Origin: Pseudarthrobacter oxydans
GTDB lineage: Bacteria > Actinomycetota > Actinomycetes > Actinomycetales > Micrococcaceae
Direction: 5' to 3'
Length of the DNA stretch: 64,000 nt
NCBI RefSeq assembly: GCF_030812335.1
Contig: NZ_JAUSSN010000002.1
Coordinates: 62,001 to 126,000, forward strand
In this document: positions 27,300 to 34,942 of the stretch, in pieces
How the letters are laid out: each line of letters opens with the position of its first letter
How positions within the stretch are numbered: position 1 is the first letter of the stretch
Position numbers and translations under genes: made by a program
Notes under the pieces: model-generated
Database searches by the model: none
What the model was told of the DNA's origin: nothing
What the model saw: the letters and a program-made list of their open reading frames with translations, nothing else

Positions 27300-28963
27300 C
27301 GCCGGCCCCCGTCCGCGGGCAGGGACGCGACCTTGCCGTCGGGTCGTCCCGCCCGACCGCGCCCGTCCAGTTGCTGCCGCAGCCGGCCGCGCAGCACCTT
27401 GTTCAGCGCAGTGCGCGGCAGCGCCCCGACGGTCTCGATCCGTCCGGGAACCTTGAACCGCGCCAGCCGGGCCGCGCAGTGTTCCAGGAGTTCCTGTTCA
27501 TCGGTGGCCATGCCGGGCCGGATCACCACAAAGGCGACGCCGGTTTCGCCCCAGCGCTCGTCCTCCACCCCGACGACGGCGGCCTGCGCCACCGCCGGAT
27601 GGGCCAGCAGCGCCGCCTCGACCTCGGCCGGGGCGACGTTTTCGCCGCCGGAGATGAAGATGTCCTTGAGCCGGTCGACGACCTTGATGTAGCCCTCGGC
27701 GTCGCGCTCCACCAGGTCGCCGGTGCGCAGCCAGTCCCCGACGAGGACGGCGGCCGTCGCGGCGGGGTCGCGGAAGTAGCCGGCGAAGACCCCCGGGCCG
27801 CCCACCAGCAGTTCCCCGGAGGCGGCACCGTCCAGAATGTCCCCGGTCACCGGGTCGGCGACCGCGACGGCCACATGCGGGTACGGTTTGCCCGAGTACC
27901 CCACCATCCGGGCGGCATCCTCGTTGGCCAGGCAGAGCACGTTCGGCGACGCCTCGGTCAGCCCGTAGCCCTGGCTCAACGCCACTCCCCTGCGGTGCCA
28001 GATCCGCAGCAGGGGCGCCGGCATCGGCGCCCCGCCCACCACGGCGTGGCGGAGGCTGCCGAGCTCGGCGGTGGCGAAGTCCGGGTGTTCGGCGAGCATC
28101 AGATACTGGGTGGGGACGCCCATCAGCATGGTGACCCGGCGCTCCGCGATCAGCTGCAGCACCCGGCCGGGCTCGAAGCCGCGTTCCAGCACGACGGTCG
28201 CGCCGGTCCACCAGGCCAGCAGCGGCTGGATATTCCAGCCGCCAACGTGGAACTGCGGCAGCACGGCCAGCACAACGTCGGTGCTGCCCAGATCCATCGT
28301 CCGGGACAGTGAGAGGTTGGTCCAGAAGCAGTTGGCATGGGTCAGCACGGCGGCCTTGCTGGCCCCCTCGGTGCCGGAGGTGAAGATCATCAGCAGGGGG
28401 TCGTCGTCGCGCACTTCCCGCGGCGCTTCGAGCAGACGCATTTCAGGCCCGCGTATTTCAGGCCCGCGGACGTACACCCCCGCGGCGCCCGCATCGGGCA
28501 CCGCGGCGGCCAGCACCCGGGACGGCGGGGGCACGGACTTTTCGATGCCGCCCGGGCCCAGCGCGGCGGTCCGGGGCCGGTGCGCCAGCAGGGTGCAGGC
28601 GCCCGCGGCGAGGGACTCCAGCTCGTCCTCCACAAGCAGCAGCTGGGGATCGGCGAGCTCAAGCTGCGCGGCGAGTTCCCGGGGTGAGAGCCGCCAGGAC
28701 AGCGGGACGAGGACCAGCCCCGCCTTGGCGCAGGCGAAGAACACCACGACGTGGTCCGAGCTGTTGCCGGTCAGGGTCGCGATCCGGTCCCCCGTCACGT
28801 AGCCGGCAGCCGCCAGGCCGACGGCGAGGCCGGCCGCCCGGCGTTCCAGTTCGCCGTAGCTCAGCGTGCAGCCGCGGTCATCGACGGCGATCCGATGCAG
28901 GGTGGCGAGGCTGCGGTCGGTGGTCCAGCGGCCCAGGGTGTGCAGTCCGTCAGCGGGGGTCAT
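27296..28963 (-). CDS. Acyl-CoA synthetase (AMP-forming)
   Basis: A 555-residue ANL-superfamily ligase that activates a carboxylic acid through an acyl-adenylate to the CoA thioester. Motifs: MIFTSGTEGASKAAVLTHAN (P-loop type), LSQGYGLTEASPNVLC, GDWLRTGDLVERDAEGYIKV (A8 hinge), VDRLKDIFISGGENVAP and the C-terminal catalytic Lys in RTALNKVLRG. The residues do not fix chain length or aromaticity. Overlapping ATGA junctions with livM upstream and tetR downstream place it in the transporter operon, which suggests activation of the imported acid. Confidence 0.92.
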   Translation of the reverse strand: MTPADGLHTLGRWTTDRSLATLHRIAVDDRGCTLSYGELERRAAGLAVGLAAAGYVTGDRIATLTGNSSDHVVVFFACAKAGLVLVPLSWRLSPRELAAQLELADPQLLLVEDELESLAAGACTLLAHRPRTAALGPGGIEKSVPPPSRVLAAAVPDAGAAGVYVRGPEIRGPEMRLLEAPREVRDDDPLLMIFTSGTEGASKAAVLTHANCFWTNLSLSRTMDLGSTDVVLAVLPQFHVGGWNIQPLLAWWTGATVVLERGFEPGRVLQLIAERRVTMLMGVPTQYLMLAEHPDFATAELGSLRHAVVGGAPMPAPLLRIWHRRGVALSQGYGLTEASPNVLCLANEDAARMVGYSGKPYPHVAVAVADPVTGDILDGAASGELLVGGPGVFAGYFRDPAATAAVLVGDWLRTGDLVERDAEGYIKVVDRLKDIFISGGENVAPAEVEAALLAHPAVAQAAVVGVEDERWGETGVAFVVIRPGMATDEQELLEHCAARLARFKVPGRIETVGALPRTALNKVLRGRLRQQLDGRGRAGRPDGKVASLPADGGRR

Positions 28964-30291
28964 GCCGATTCCTCCAGAATCTCGCGGGACGTCGCGGTGC
29001 TCTCATGCCCGGTCCTGTCCGGACCGGTCCTGTCCGGACCGGTGCTGTCATTGCCGGTGCCGTCGTGTCCGGTGGACCGGCCGCGCCGGTTGCGGCGCTG
29101 GGCGAGCCGCTTCGCGGCGCCCGTCAGGCCGCCCGGCAGGAAGAGCACCACGAGGATGAACAGGGTGCCCAGGATGAACAAGGGCTCCGACAACGGTATC
29201 CGCAGGATGTCCGGCAGCGCATCGATGGCGTCGGAGTTCGCGAGGGTCGTGAGGCGCTGGTCCAGGATGGTGTAAAAGATGCCGCCGATCACGGCGCCCC
29301 AGCGGGAGCCGACGCCGCCCAGGACCACCATAACGAGCAGGGTGATGGTCAGGTCGGCGGAGATGGCCCGCGGGACGGCGCCGCTCTGCAGGAGCAGGAA
29401 CACCATGCCGATGATGCTGACCAGAACGGCGGAGACCACGAAAATCAGCAGCTTCACGAGGTACGGCTGCAGGCCCAGGACGCGGACGCGGAGTTCGTTC
29501 TCGCGGACCGCGGCGGCGAGGTGTCCGGCGCGGGAGGACTCCACCCAGGTGACCACAACGAAGACCACCACCAGCACCGCCAGCGCCAGCCAGTAAAGGT
29601 TCCGGGTGTTGACCACCCCGACGAGGAAGTCGGGCAGGTTGTCCGTGCGCAGCGTCAGGCCTTCGTCTCCGCCGGTGGTGCCGTCCGGGTTGCGCCCCAC
29701 GATCACCGATCCGGCCTGGGCGAACGCGAGCGTGACCATGGCGAAGGGGATGCCGCTGACCCGCAGGCTGATGCTGCCCACCACGTGGGCCAGCACAATC
29801 ACGACCAGCAGGGTCAGGCCCATCGCGGGCAGCAGCGGGATGTCCAGGTTCTGCAGGATGATCGCCAGCCCGTAGACGCCGGCGCCGAAGTAGAGGGCAT
29901 GGCCGAAGGAGAGCAGTCCGGCGACGCCGAGCAGCAGGTGGTAGGTCAGGGCCGCGGCGGCCATCAGCATGCACATTGCCAGCAGCTGCAGGGATCCCGG
30001 GGTGTAGGTGGGTCCGGGCAGCACCCCGGGCAGGGACAGGTTGAGCAGCGGCAGCAGGATCAGGAGCACGAATCCGGCGAGCCCTGCGGCGGCGCCGGCG
30101 GCCGTCCGGCGGGTCAGGCGGGGATGGGGACCGGCCGGCGGTGTGGAACCGGCGGCAGCCGCTGTCCGGCGGGGCCCCGCGGGGTTCCCGGACCCGCCGT
30201 CCGCGGCTGTGGTGCTGGCGGCTGTGCTGTTGCTGTCTGTGCCGGCGGCGGCGGTGCCGTTCGTGTCGGCGGCGTCGGTATCGGTGGTCAT
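28960..30291 (-). CDS. Branched-chain amino acid-type ABC transporter permease (LivM family)
   Basis: An inner-membrane permease of 443 residues with about ten helices from residue 70 (GLAGFVLLILLPLLNLSLPG), the LivM hallmark AALTYHLLLGVAGLLSFGHA, and the coupling-region ending VLFLPGGLTGAAKRL. Both ends are unusual: a 60-residue Thr/Ala/Gly/Asp-rich N-terminus, and a C-terminal tail of five-residue repeats (GPDRT type) from 15-bp DNA repeats. The start overlaps the livH stop. The LIV family also carries urea, amides and aromatic or fatty acids; the neighbouring acyl-CoA synthetase favours an organic acid. Confidence 0.92.
   Translation of the reverse strand: MTTDTDAADTNGTAAAGTDSNSTAASTTAADGGSGNPAGPRRTAAAAGSTPPAGPHPRLTRRTAAGAAAGLAGFVLLILLPLLNLSLPGVLPGPTYTPGSLQLLAMCMLMAAAALTYHLLLGVAGLLSFGHALYFGAGVYGLAIILQNLDIPLLPAMGLTLLVVIVLAHVVGSISLRVSGIPFAMVTLAFAQAGSVIVGRNPDGTTGGDEGLTLRTDNLPDFLVGVVNTRNLYWLALAVLVVVFVVVTWVESSRAGHLAAAVRENELRVRVLGLQPYLVKLLIFVVSAVLVSIIGMVFLLLQSGAVPRAISADLTITLLVMVVLGGVGSRWGAVIGGIFYTILDQRLTTLANSDAIDALPDILRIPLSEPLFILGTLFILVVLFLPGGLTGAAKRLAQRRNRRGRSTGHDGTGNDSTGPDRTGPDRTGHESTATSREILEESA
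29011..29070 (-). repeat. 15-bp tandem repeats in the 3' end of the livM-type gene
   Basis: Two identical units GGTCCTGTCCGGACC (29011, 29026) and two degenerate ones (29041, 29056) follow one another and encode the (G-P/N/H-D-x-T) repeats of the permease tail. The unit length is a multiple of three, so copy change keeps the frame. Confidence 0.85.
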
Positions 30292-31163
30292 GAGGTTCTC
30301 CCGAGCAGGCCGGAGGGACGGAACAGCAGCACGAGCGCCAGGGCCAGCACGACGACGAAGTCGCCGGTGCCGCCGAGGTAGAAGTTGGCGAACTGCTGCA
30401 GGACGGCGACCGCGACGGCGGCAATGGCCGCGCCGGTCAGCGAGCCCAGTCCGCCGATCACGGTGACGATGAAGGCGAAGATCAGCAGCGAACCGCCCAG
30501 CATCGGCGAAACGTAGCCGAAGTAGTGCGAGGCCAGGACCCCGCCGAGGCCCGCGGCGGCCCCGCCGATCGTGAAGACGAGGGTGAAGGCCTTCCGGACG
30601 TCGATGCCAAGGGCCGTCACCATGGACCGGTTCTCGACGCCGGCCCGGATGATCATGCCGTAGCGGGTGTTCTTCAGGAAGAACACCATGGCGAGCAGCA
30701 CCAGGACGGCGGCGATGATGCAGACAAACCGGTCGTTCGGGACACGGGCGCCCAGGATCTCAGTGGTGTCCTTGAACCAGGCAGGTCCCTGGATGAACAC
30801 CGGGTCGGTGCCCCAGATGCCGTCGAAGAGGGCGACCGCGGCGAGCGACAGGCCCAGGGTGATGAGGAGCTGCTCGATGTGCCGCTGGTACAGCCGGCGG
30901 ATCAGCACGAACTCGGTGAAGGCGGCAAAGGCGGCTCCGGCCGCGGCCCCGACCAGCAGGGAGAGCAGGAACGTCCACCAGTCGTCCGAGCCGGCACGGC
31001 GGGCGACTTCCCAGCCGGCGAAGGCCCCGAGGGTCAGGAAGGCGCCGTGCGCGAAGTTCAGCACACCCATCAGGCCGTAGATCAGGGACAGCCCGGCGGC
31101 GACGAGGAAATACAGGGCGCCAAGGCCCAGGCCGGTGAAAAGGAGCAGGACGACGGTGCTCAC
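30288..31163 (-). CDS. Branched-chain amino acid-type ABC transporter permease (LivH family)
   Basis: A 291-residue permease with eight hydrophobic helices. Family hallmarks are GLGLGALYFLVAAGLSLIYG near the N-terminus followed by LMGVLNFAHGAFLTLGAF, RAGVENRSMVTALGIDVRKA (EAA-like cytoplasmic loop) and VIGGLGSLTGAAIAAV. The ATG is at 31163, overlapping the livF stop; its own stop overlaps the livM start. Together with LivM it forms the membrane channel of the importer. Confidence 0.95.
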   Translation of the reverse strand: MSTVVLLLFTGLGLGALYFLVAAGLSLIYGLMGVLNFAHGAFLTLGAFAGWEVARRAGSDDWWTFLLSLLVGAAAGAAFAAFTEFVLIRRLYQRHIEQLLITLGLSLAAVALFDGIWGTDPVFIQGPAWFKDTTEILGARVPNDRFVCIIAAVLVLLAMVFFLKNTRYGMIIRAGVENRSMVTALGIDVRKAFTLVFTIGGAAAGLGGVLASHYFGYVSPMLGGSLLIFAFIVTVIGGLGSLTGAAIAAVAVAVLQQFANFYLGGTGDFVVVLALALVLLFRPSGLLGRTS

Positions 31164-31945
31164 AGGGCGGCACCTTTCCCTGAGGTTTCCCGGGCTGTGT
31201 TATCCCGGGCGGGGCTGTCCCCGGCGGGGCCCTCGGCGGAGACACCCAGCAGCCGCTGGGTCAGCTCGGCGTCGTCGAGGAATTTCAGGGCGCTGCCCGT
31301 GTGGACCACGCGGCCGCCGGAGAGGACAACTGCGCCTTCGGCGAGCTGGCGCACAACGTGCAGGTTCTGCTCGACCAGGAGGATGGGGACGGTCTTCGCT
31401 GCTTCGGCGAGGGTCTCGGCGACCTCGGCGACGATTTTCGGGGCCAGGCCCTTGGTGGGTTCGTCGACGAGCAGGATCTTGTTCGTGTTCAGCAGCGCGC
31501 GGGCCAGCGAGACCATCTGCTGCTGGCCGCCGGAGAGGGTCCCGGCCATCTGGGCGGACCGGGCCAGCAGGTCCGGGAAGAGCTCCTCGACGAGCTGGCG
31601 CCGGGGTGCGTCGTCGCGTTCGGCGAGCCGGAGGTTCTCCGCCACGGTGAGCTTGGAGAACACTTCGCGGTCCTCGGGCACGTAGCCCACGCCGCTGCGG
31701 ATGATCTTGAACGTCGGCTCCTTCTCGATCCGCACGCCGCCGAGCTCCACGGTTCCGGTGCGGTCGATCAGGCCGATGATGGCTTTGATGGTGCTGGTCT
31801 TTCCGACGCCGTTGCGGCCCAGCAGCGCGGTGATGCCGGTGGCAGGGACGGTGAAGGTGACATCCTCCACGACCTGCTGACCGGCGATATGGGCGTTGAG
31901 TCCCTCAATCCTGAGGATGGGTCGGGCGTCCGCTGCGGCGGTCAT
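31160..31945 (-). CDS. LIV-type ABC transporter ATP-binding protein (LivF family)
   Basis: A 261-residue ABC ATPase with Walker A LLGRNGVGKTST, the Q-loop region GVGYVPEDREVFSKLTVAEN (typical LivF), signature LSGGQQQMVSLARAL, Walker B ILLVDEPTKGL and the H-loop area. The last 30 residues, after the ATPase core, are Asp/Ala/Ser-rich. The start overlaps the livG stop by ATGA. It works as a heterodimer with LivG. Confidence 0.95.
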   Translation of the reverse strand: MTAAADARPILRIEGLNAHIAGQQVVEDVTFTVPATGITALLGRNGVGKTSTIKAIIGLIDRTGTVELGGVRIEKEPTFKIIRSGVGYVPEDREVFSKLTVAENLRLAERDDAPRRQLVEELFPDLLARSAQMAGTLSGGQQQMVSLARALLNTNKILLVDEPTKGLAPKIVAEVAETLAEAAKTVPILLVEQNLHVVRQLAEGAVVLSGGRVVHTGSALKFLDDAELTQRLLGVSAEGPAGDSPARDNTARETSGKGAAL

Positions 31946-32706
31946 ACGGGCTCTCCAAGGTAGGCACTCTGGACGGTCGGGTCCGACATCACGGCCTCCG
32001 GGCTGTCCAGGGCGAGCAGGCTGCCGTGGTGCATCACGGCCACCCGGTCCACGAGGCCCAGGACCACGTCCATGTGGTGCTCCACCATCATCACGGTGCA
32101 GCCGCGGTCCCGGTGCATTCCCCGGATGATCGCGGTGAGGGACGGGACGTCCCCCGACGCCACCCCGGCCATGGGCTCGTCCAGGAGGACGACGGCGGGA
32201 TCCGTCGCCAGCAGGACGGCGATCTCCACCTTGCGCTTCTCGCCGTGCGAGAGGTCCCCCGCCGCCGTAGTGAGCTGGCCGGTGAGCCCGACCTCCGCGA
32301 TGGTGCCGCGGGCAATCCGGGTGGCCTCGTCGGAGGCGGAGGGGAAGCGCAGGATGCTGAAGCTGCCGCCGAGTTTCGCCTGGGCGGCGAGCCGGACATT
32401 TTCCAGCACGCTGAGCCGGGGAAACAGGTTGGAGGTCTGGAAGGTCCGTCCCAGCCCTGCCTTGGCCCTGCGGTGGACCGGCGCGGACGTGATCTCCTTG
32501 CCGTTCAGCGTGATGCTGCCCGTGGTCGGCCGCATCACGCCGGAAATCAGGTTGAACAAGGTGGTCTTGCCGGCACCGTTGGGGCCGATGACGCCGACCA
32601 TTTCGCTGGTGCCGACCGCGAAGCTCACATCCTGGAGGATACGGGCACCGCCGATCTGCAGACCAAGGCCGTCCACCGCAAGGGCGGGCAGGGCTGGGGA
32701 ATTCAT
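31942..32706 (-). CDS. LIV-type ABC transporter ATP-binding protein (LivG family)
   Basis: A 254-residue ABC ATPase from ATG 32706: Walker A IGPNGAGKTTLFNLI, the LivG-specific GLGRTFQTSNLFPRLSVLEN, signature LSHGEKRKVEIAVLL, Walker B VVLLDEPMAGV, and MVEHHMDVVLGLVDRV. Longer in-frame versions reach back into the intergenic hairpin and are unlikely. The gap to livK upstream is 112 bp and is filled by a large hairpin, which could reduce read-through and keep binding protein in excess over the ATPases. Confidence 0.95.
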   Translation of the reverse strand: MNSPALPALAVDGLGLQIGGARILQDVSFAVGTSEMVGVIGPNGAGKTTLFNLISGVMRPTTGSITLNGKEITSAPVHRRAKAGLGRTFQTSNLFPRLSVLENVRLAAQAKLGGSFSILRFPSASDEATRIARGTIAEVGLTGQLTTAAGDLSHGEKRKVEIAVLLATDPAVVLLDEPMAGVASGDVPSLTAIIRGMHRDRGCTVMMVEHHMDVVLGLVDRVAVMHHGSLLALDSPEAVMSDPTVQSAYLGEPV

Positions 32707-32744
32707 TCGGATCCTTTGTGTCTCGCTGGGGCCGTGGGGGTGAT

Positions 32745-32814
32745 GCGCGGCGCTGTGCTGTCTTGTCCGGAAGATGTCCTGTGGTTTCCGGACCTGCCCG
32801 GCACAGCGCCGCGC
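32745..32814 (-). terminator. Two-tier hairpin between livK- and livG-type genes
   Basis: Outer arms at 32745-32758 and 32801-32814 are exact 14-bp reverse complements (GCGCGGCGCTGTGC). Inside them GTCCGGAA (32765-32772) pairs exactly with TTCCGGAC (32786-32793). The structure starts 4 nt after the livK stop. There is no U-run, so it is best read as an attenuator or 3'-end stabiliser of a livK-only message. Confidence 0.8.
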
Positions 32815-32818
32815 CGGG

Positions 32819-34015
32819 TTACTTCTTTTCCGGCGGGGCGATGGTGTCGCCCGCAACCACCTTGATGAGCTCGGGGGCCCAGCTGCCGCCCGTCTGGACG
32901 AGCTTGACCTGGTACATGTCCTGGACCAGGGCGTGGTCCGAAGCGCGGACCGTTTCTTTGCCCTTGGGGCCGTCGAAGCTGAAGCCCTCGAGCGCCTTGA
33001 CCATGGCGTCGGCGTCGGAGCCGCCTTCCTTGATGGCCTGGACGATCATCTGGCCGGCCACGAAGCCGTCAGGGGTGAAGAGGTCCGCCTTCTGTCCGGC
33101 CTTCTCGACCGCGGCGATCATCTTCTTCTCCACCTCGGTGCCCGCGGCGCCCGGGAAGTAGTGGTTCAGGAAGCTGATCTTGGAGGTCGCCTCACCGTAG
33201 GCGCCGAAGGTGGCGGCGTCGCCGAGCCCGGTGACGACCGGGGCGGCGTCAAAGGCGCCCTGCTGGCTCAGGGTCTGCCACATGGTGCCGGACGTGGCCC
33301 CGGCCCATGCTACGAAGACCATGTCCGGCTTCGCGTCGATGAGCTGGCGGGCAAAGGGGGTGAGCTCCTGTCCGTCCGGCACCAGGACGGCCTCCACGGT
33401 GGCGCCCTTGCCTCCGAGGACGGCCTTGACGGCGGCAACGTTGCCCTGGCCGAAGGCGTTGTCCTGCGCGAAGACGACGACCTTCTTGCCGTTGGTGTCG
33501 ATGAACGAACCGGCCGTGGCGACGTCCTGCAGGCTCTGGCGGCCCGAACGGAACGTGTACTTGTTGATGCCCTGGATCGCGTCGGTGGCCGCCGGCCCGG
33601 AGATGTACAGGACCTTGTTCTGCGCGGCCTGTTCCGCCAGCTTGAGCGCGATGCCGGAGCTGACCGTGCCACCGATGATCTTGTAGCCCTTGCCGATCAT
33701 GTCCTTGGCGGCCGTCACGGCCTTGTCCGGATCCCCGCCGTCGTCGGCGTAGGTGAGGTTGATCTTGGCACCGTTCACGGCGCCGGTCCCGCCGGTCGCG
33801 TGGTCGATGCCCGCCTGCAGGCCCTCGTAGTAGGTGGCACCGTAGGCCGCCAGCGGTCCGGTCTTGGAGTAGATGATGCCGACGTCGACCGGCTCGGCGG
33901 CTTTGGTGCTGCCCGACTCGGCCGGCGCTGCGGTGCCGGCAGTGGGGGCACAGGCGCTGAGGGCGAGCCCGGTGGCCATCACGGCGGCCATCAGGAACTT
34001 CTTTGTATCCTTCAC
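32819..34015 (-). CDS. LIV-type ABC transporter substrate-binding lipoprotein
   Basis: A 398-residue extracellular binding protein. The N-terminus MKDTKKFLMAAVMATGLALS ends in the lipobox LSAC with Cys22 as lipid anchor. A short Ala/Thr linker leads to a type-I periplasmic-binding fold: VDVGIIYSKTGPLAAYGATY, IIGGTVSSGIALKLAEQAAQ and VVVFAQDNAFGQGNVAAVKA. The start is GTG at 34015 with GAAAGG at 8 nt. It is the first gene of the operon, behind a strong promoter. Ligand identity is not readable; related proteins bind amino acids, amides or carboxylates. Confidence 0.94.
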   Translation of the reverse strand: MKDTKKFLMAAVMATGLALSACAPTAGTAAPAESGSTKAAEPVDVGIIYSKTGPLAAYGATYYEGLQAGIDHATGGTGAVNGAKINLTYADDGGDPDKAVTAAKDMIGKGYKIIGGTVSSGIALKLAEQAAQNKVLYISGPAATDAIQGINKYTFRSGRQSLQDVATAGSFIDTNGKKVVVFAQDNAFGQGNVAAVKAVLGGKGATVEAVLVPDGQELTPFARQLIDAKPDMVFVAWAGATSGTMWQTLSQQGAFDAAPVVTGLGDAATFGAYGEATSKISFLNHYFPGAAGTEVEKKMIAAVEKAGQKADLFTPDGFVAGQMIVQAIKEGGSDADAMVKALEGFSFDGPKGKETVRASDHALVQDMYQVKLVQTGGSWAPELIKVVAGDTIAPPEKK

Positions 34016-34087
34016 GGGATGCCTTTCGTTGAAACTCCCGCGGAAGCTGAGCAGGAGATCTGAGCAGGAGAGCTGACTGGAACTGCG

Positions 34088-34109
34088 CTGAACCTGAAAG
34101 GTGATTCAG
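34088..34109 (-). promoter_or_regulatory. Candidate operator just downstream of the livK transcription start
   Basis: Plus strand CTGAA and TTCAG flank a nested inverted repeat ACCT-GAA-AGGT, making an imperfect 22-bp palindrome. It begins about 3-10 nt downstream of the predicted transcription start. The internal TetR regulator of this operon is the natural candidate to bind here; that link is inferred from position only. Confidence 0.45.
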
Positions 34110-34118
34110 ATTACGGCA

Positions 34119-34147
34119 AATCTATGGTTCGGCTCACAGTGTGTCAA
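34119..34147 (-). promoter_or_regulatory. Sigma-70-type promoter of the LIV operon
   Basis: On the minus strand TTGACA (34147-34142) and TAGATT (34124-34119) are separated by exactly 17 bp. This is the best consensus promoter I found in the window. Transcription would start near 34112, giving a leader of about 97 nt before livK. Confidence 0.8.
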
Positions 34148-34241
34148 CGGATTTCAAGGGCGGCTTTACAACGTTATGGCAACGGTTTGGGGCGCGACGT
34201 GGGGCAGTCCATGGCTGTGCGGGAGCGTCCGGCGGCGCGTC

Positions 34242-34292
34242 GGATCAGCTGCGGGAGCGTGTGTCGCTACGTGGGATCAGCTGCGGGAGCGT
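34242..34292. repeat. 19-bp direct repeat, 32-bp period
   Basis: GGATCAGCTGCGGGAGCGT occurs at 34242-34260 and again at 34274-34292, ending at the stop of the DUF1579-like gene. A shorter GCGGGAGCGT copy lies near 34219. It is noncoding. No further copies were noticed, so it may be a local duplication. Confidence 0.8.
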
Positions 34293-34777
34293 CAGGCGGG
34301 GACGGCGGTGTCCTGGGTTACGCGCCGGCAGACCGTGGTCATAAACGGCGTGAATTCGCTCGCGGAACCCAGCCGGAGTCCGGCCGTGTGCGTCAGCACG
34401 CCGTCGTCGACCCGGAAGGTATGCCGGGAGGTGCCGCGCTCGCTGCGCCGTTCCATGGTGAGCGTGCCCTCCTGCCAGTTGGCGCGCGCGGGCGCTTCCG
34501 GGGGCAGTCCCATGCTGTTGACGTGGTACCAGAGGGTGTCCGGGCGGTCCGGGTCCATGGTGAAGACCCCGTGACCCTCAAAGCGGGTGCCGTCGGCTTC
34601 CGTGTGCCGGTAGCTGTGGGTGACGGCCAGTCCGGCGGCTGCGCGGGCGAATGTCAGTTCGACGGCGGCGGCCCGCGCCGGCCCCCACGGCGTGGCCTCC
34701 CACCGCGTGGTGCCGGTCCAATGCCCGAGGAACGCCTCAAGCGCCTCGTGTGCACTGCCTGGCAGCGGCCGGTCCAT
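34292..34777 (-). CDS. DUF1579-like lipocalin-type protein
   Basis: A 161-residue protein with the beta-rich pattern of DUF1579/FABP-like domains: FLGHWTGTTRWEATPWG, LAVTHSYRHTEADGTRFEGH, GVFTMDPDRPDTLWYHVNS and ERGTSRHTFRVDDGVLTHT. Such proteins may bind a hydrophobic ligand; a function is not established. The ATG is at 34777. It lies upstream of the LIV operon on the same strand, but 276 bp and a strong promoter separate them, so cotranscription is unlikely. Confidence 0.75.
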   Translation of the reverse strand: MDRPLPGSAHEALEAFLGHWTGTTRWEATPWGPARAAAVELTFARAAAGLAVTHSYRHTEADGTRFEGHGVFTMDPDRPDTLWYHVNSMGLPPEAPARANWQEGTLTMERRSERGTSRHTFRVDDGVLTHTAGLRLGSASEFTPFMTTVCRRVTQDTAVPA

Positions 34778-34942
34778 ATTTTCCTTCCAGGGGTTCCTTC
34801 CAGATAGGGTCCTCCCGAGTGACCCGTCCCCATCATCACGCGGCGCCGCCTGCCCTGTCTAGGTGCGCGCAGGCCACCCGGGCGAATGCAGGCCCAGTTC
34901 AGCGGCCTGCAGGCCCGATTCAGCGGCCTGCGGGGCCGGTCC

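Noticed and set aside
34242..34292. 19-bp repeats as the start of a CRISPR-like array
   Set aside because: Only two full copies with a 13-bp interval and no cas genes; spacing is wrong for CRISPR.
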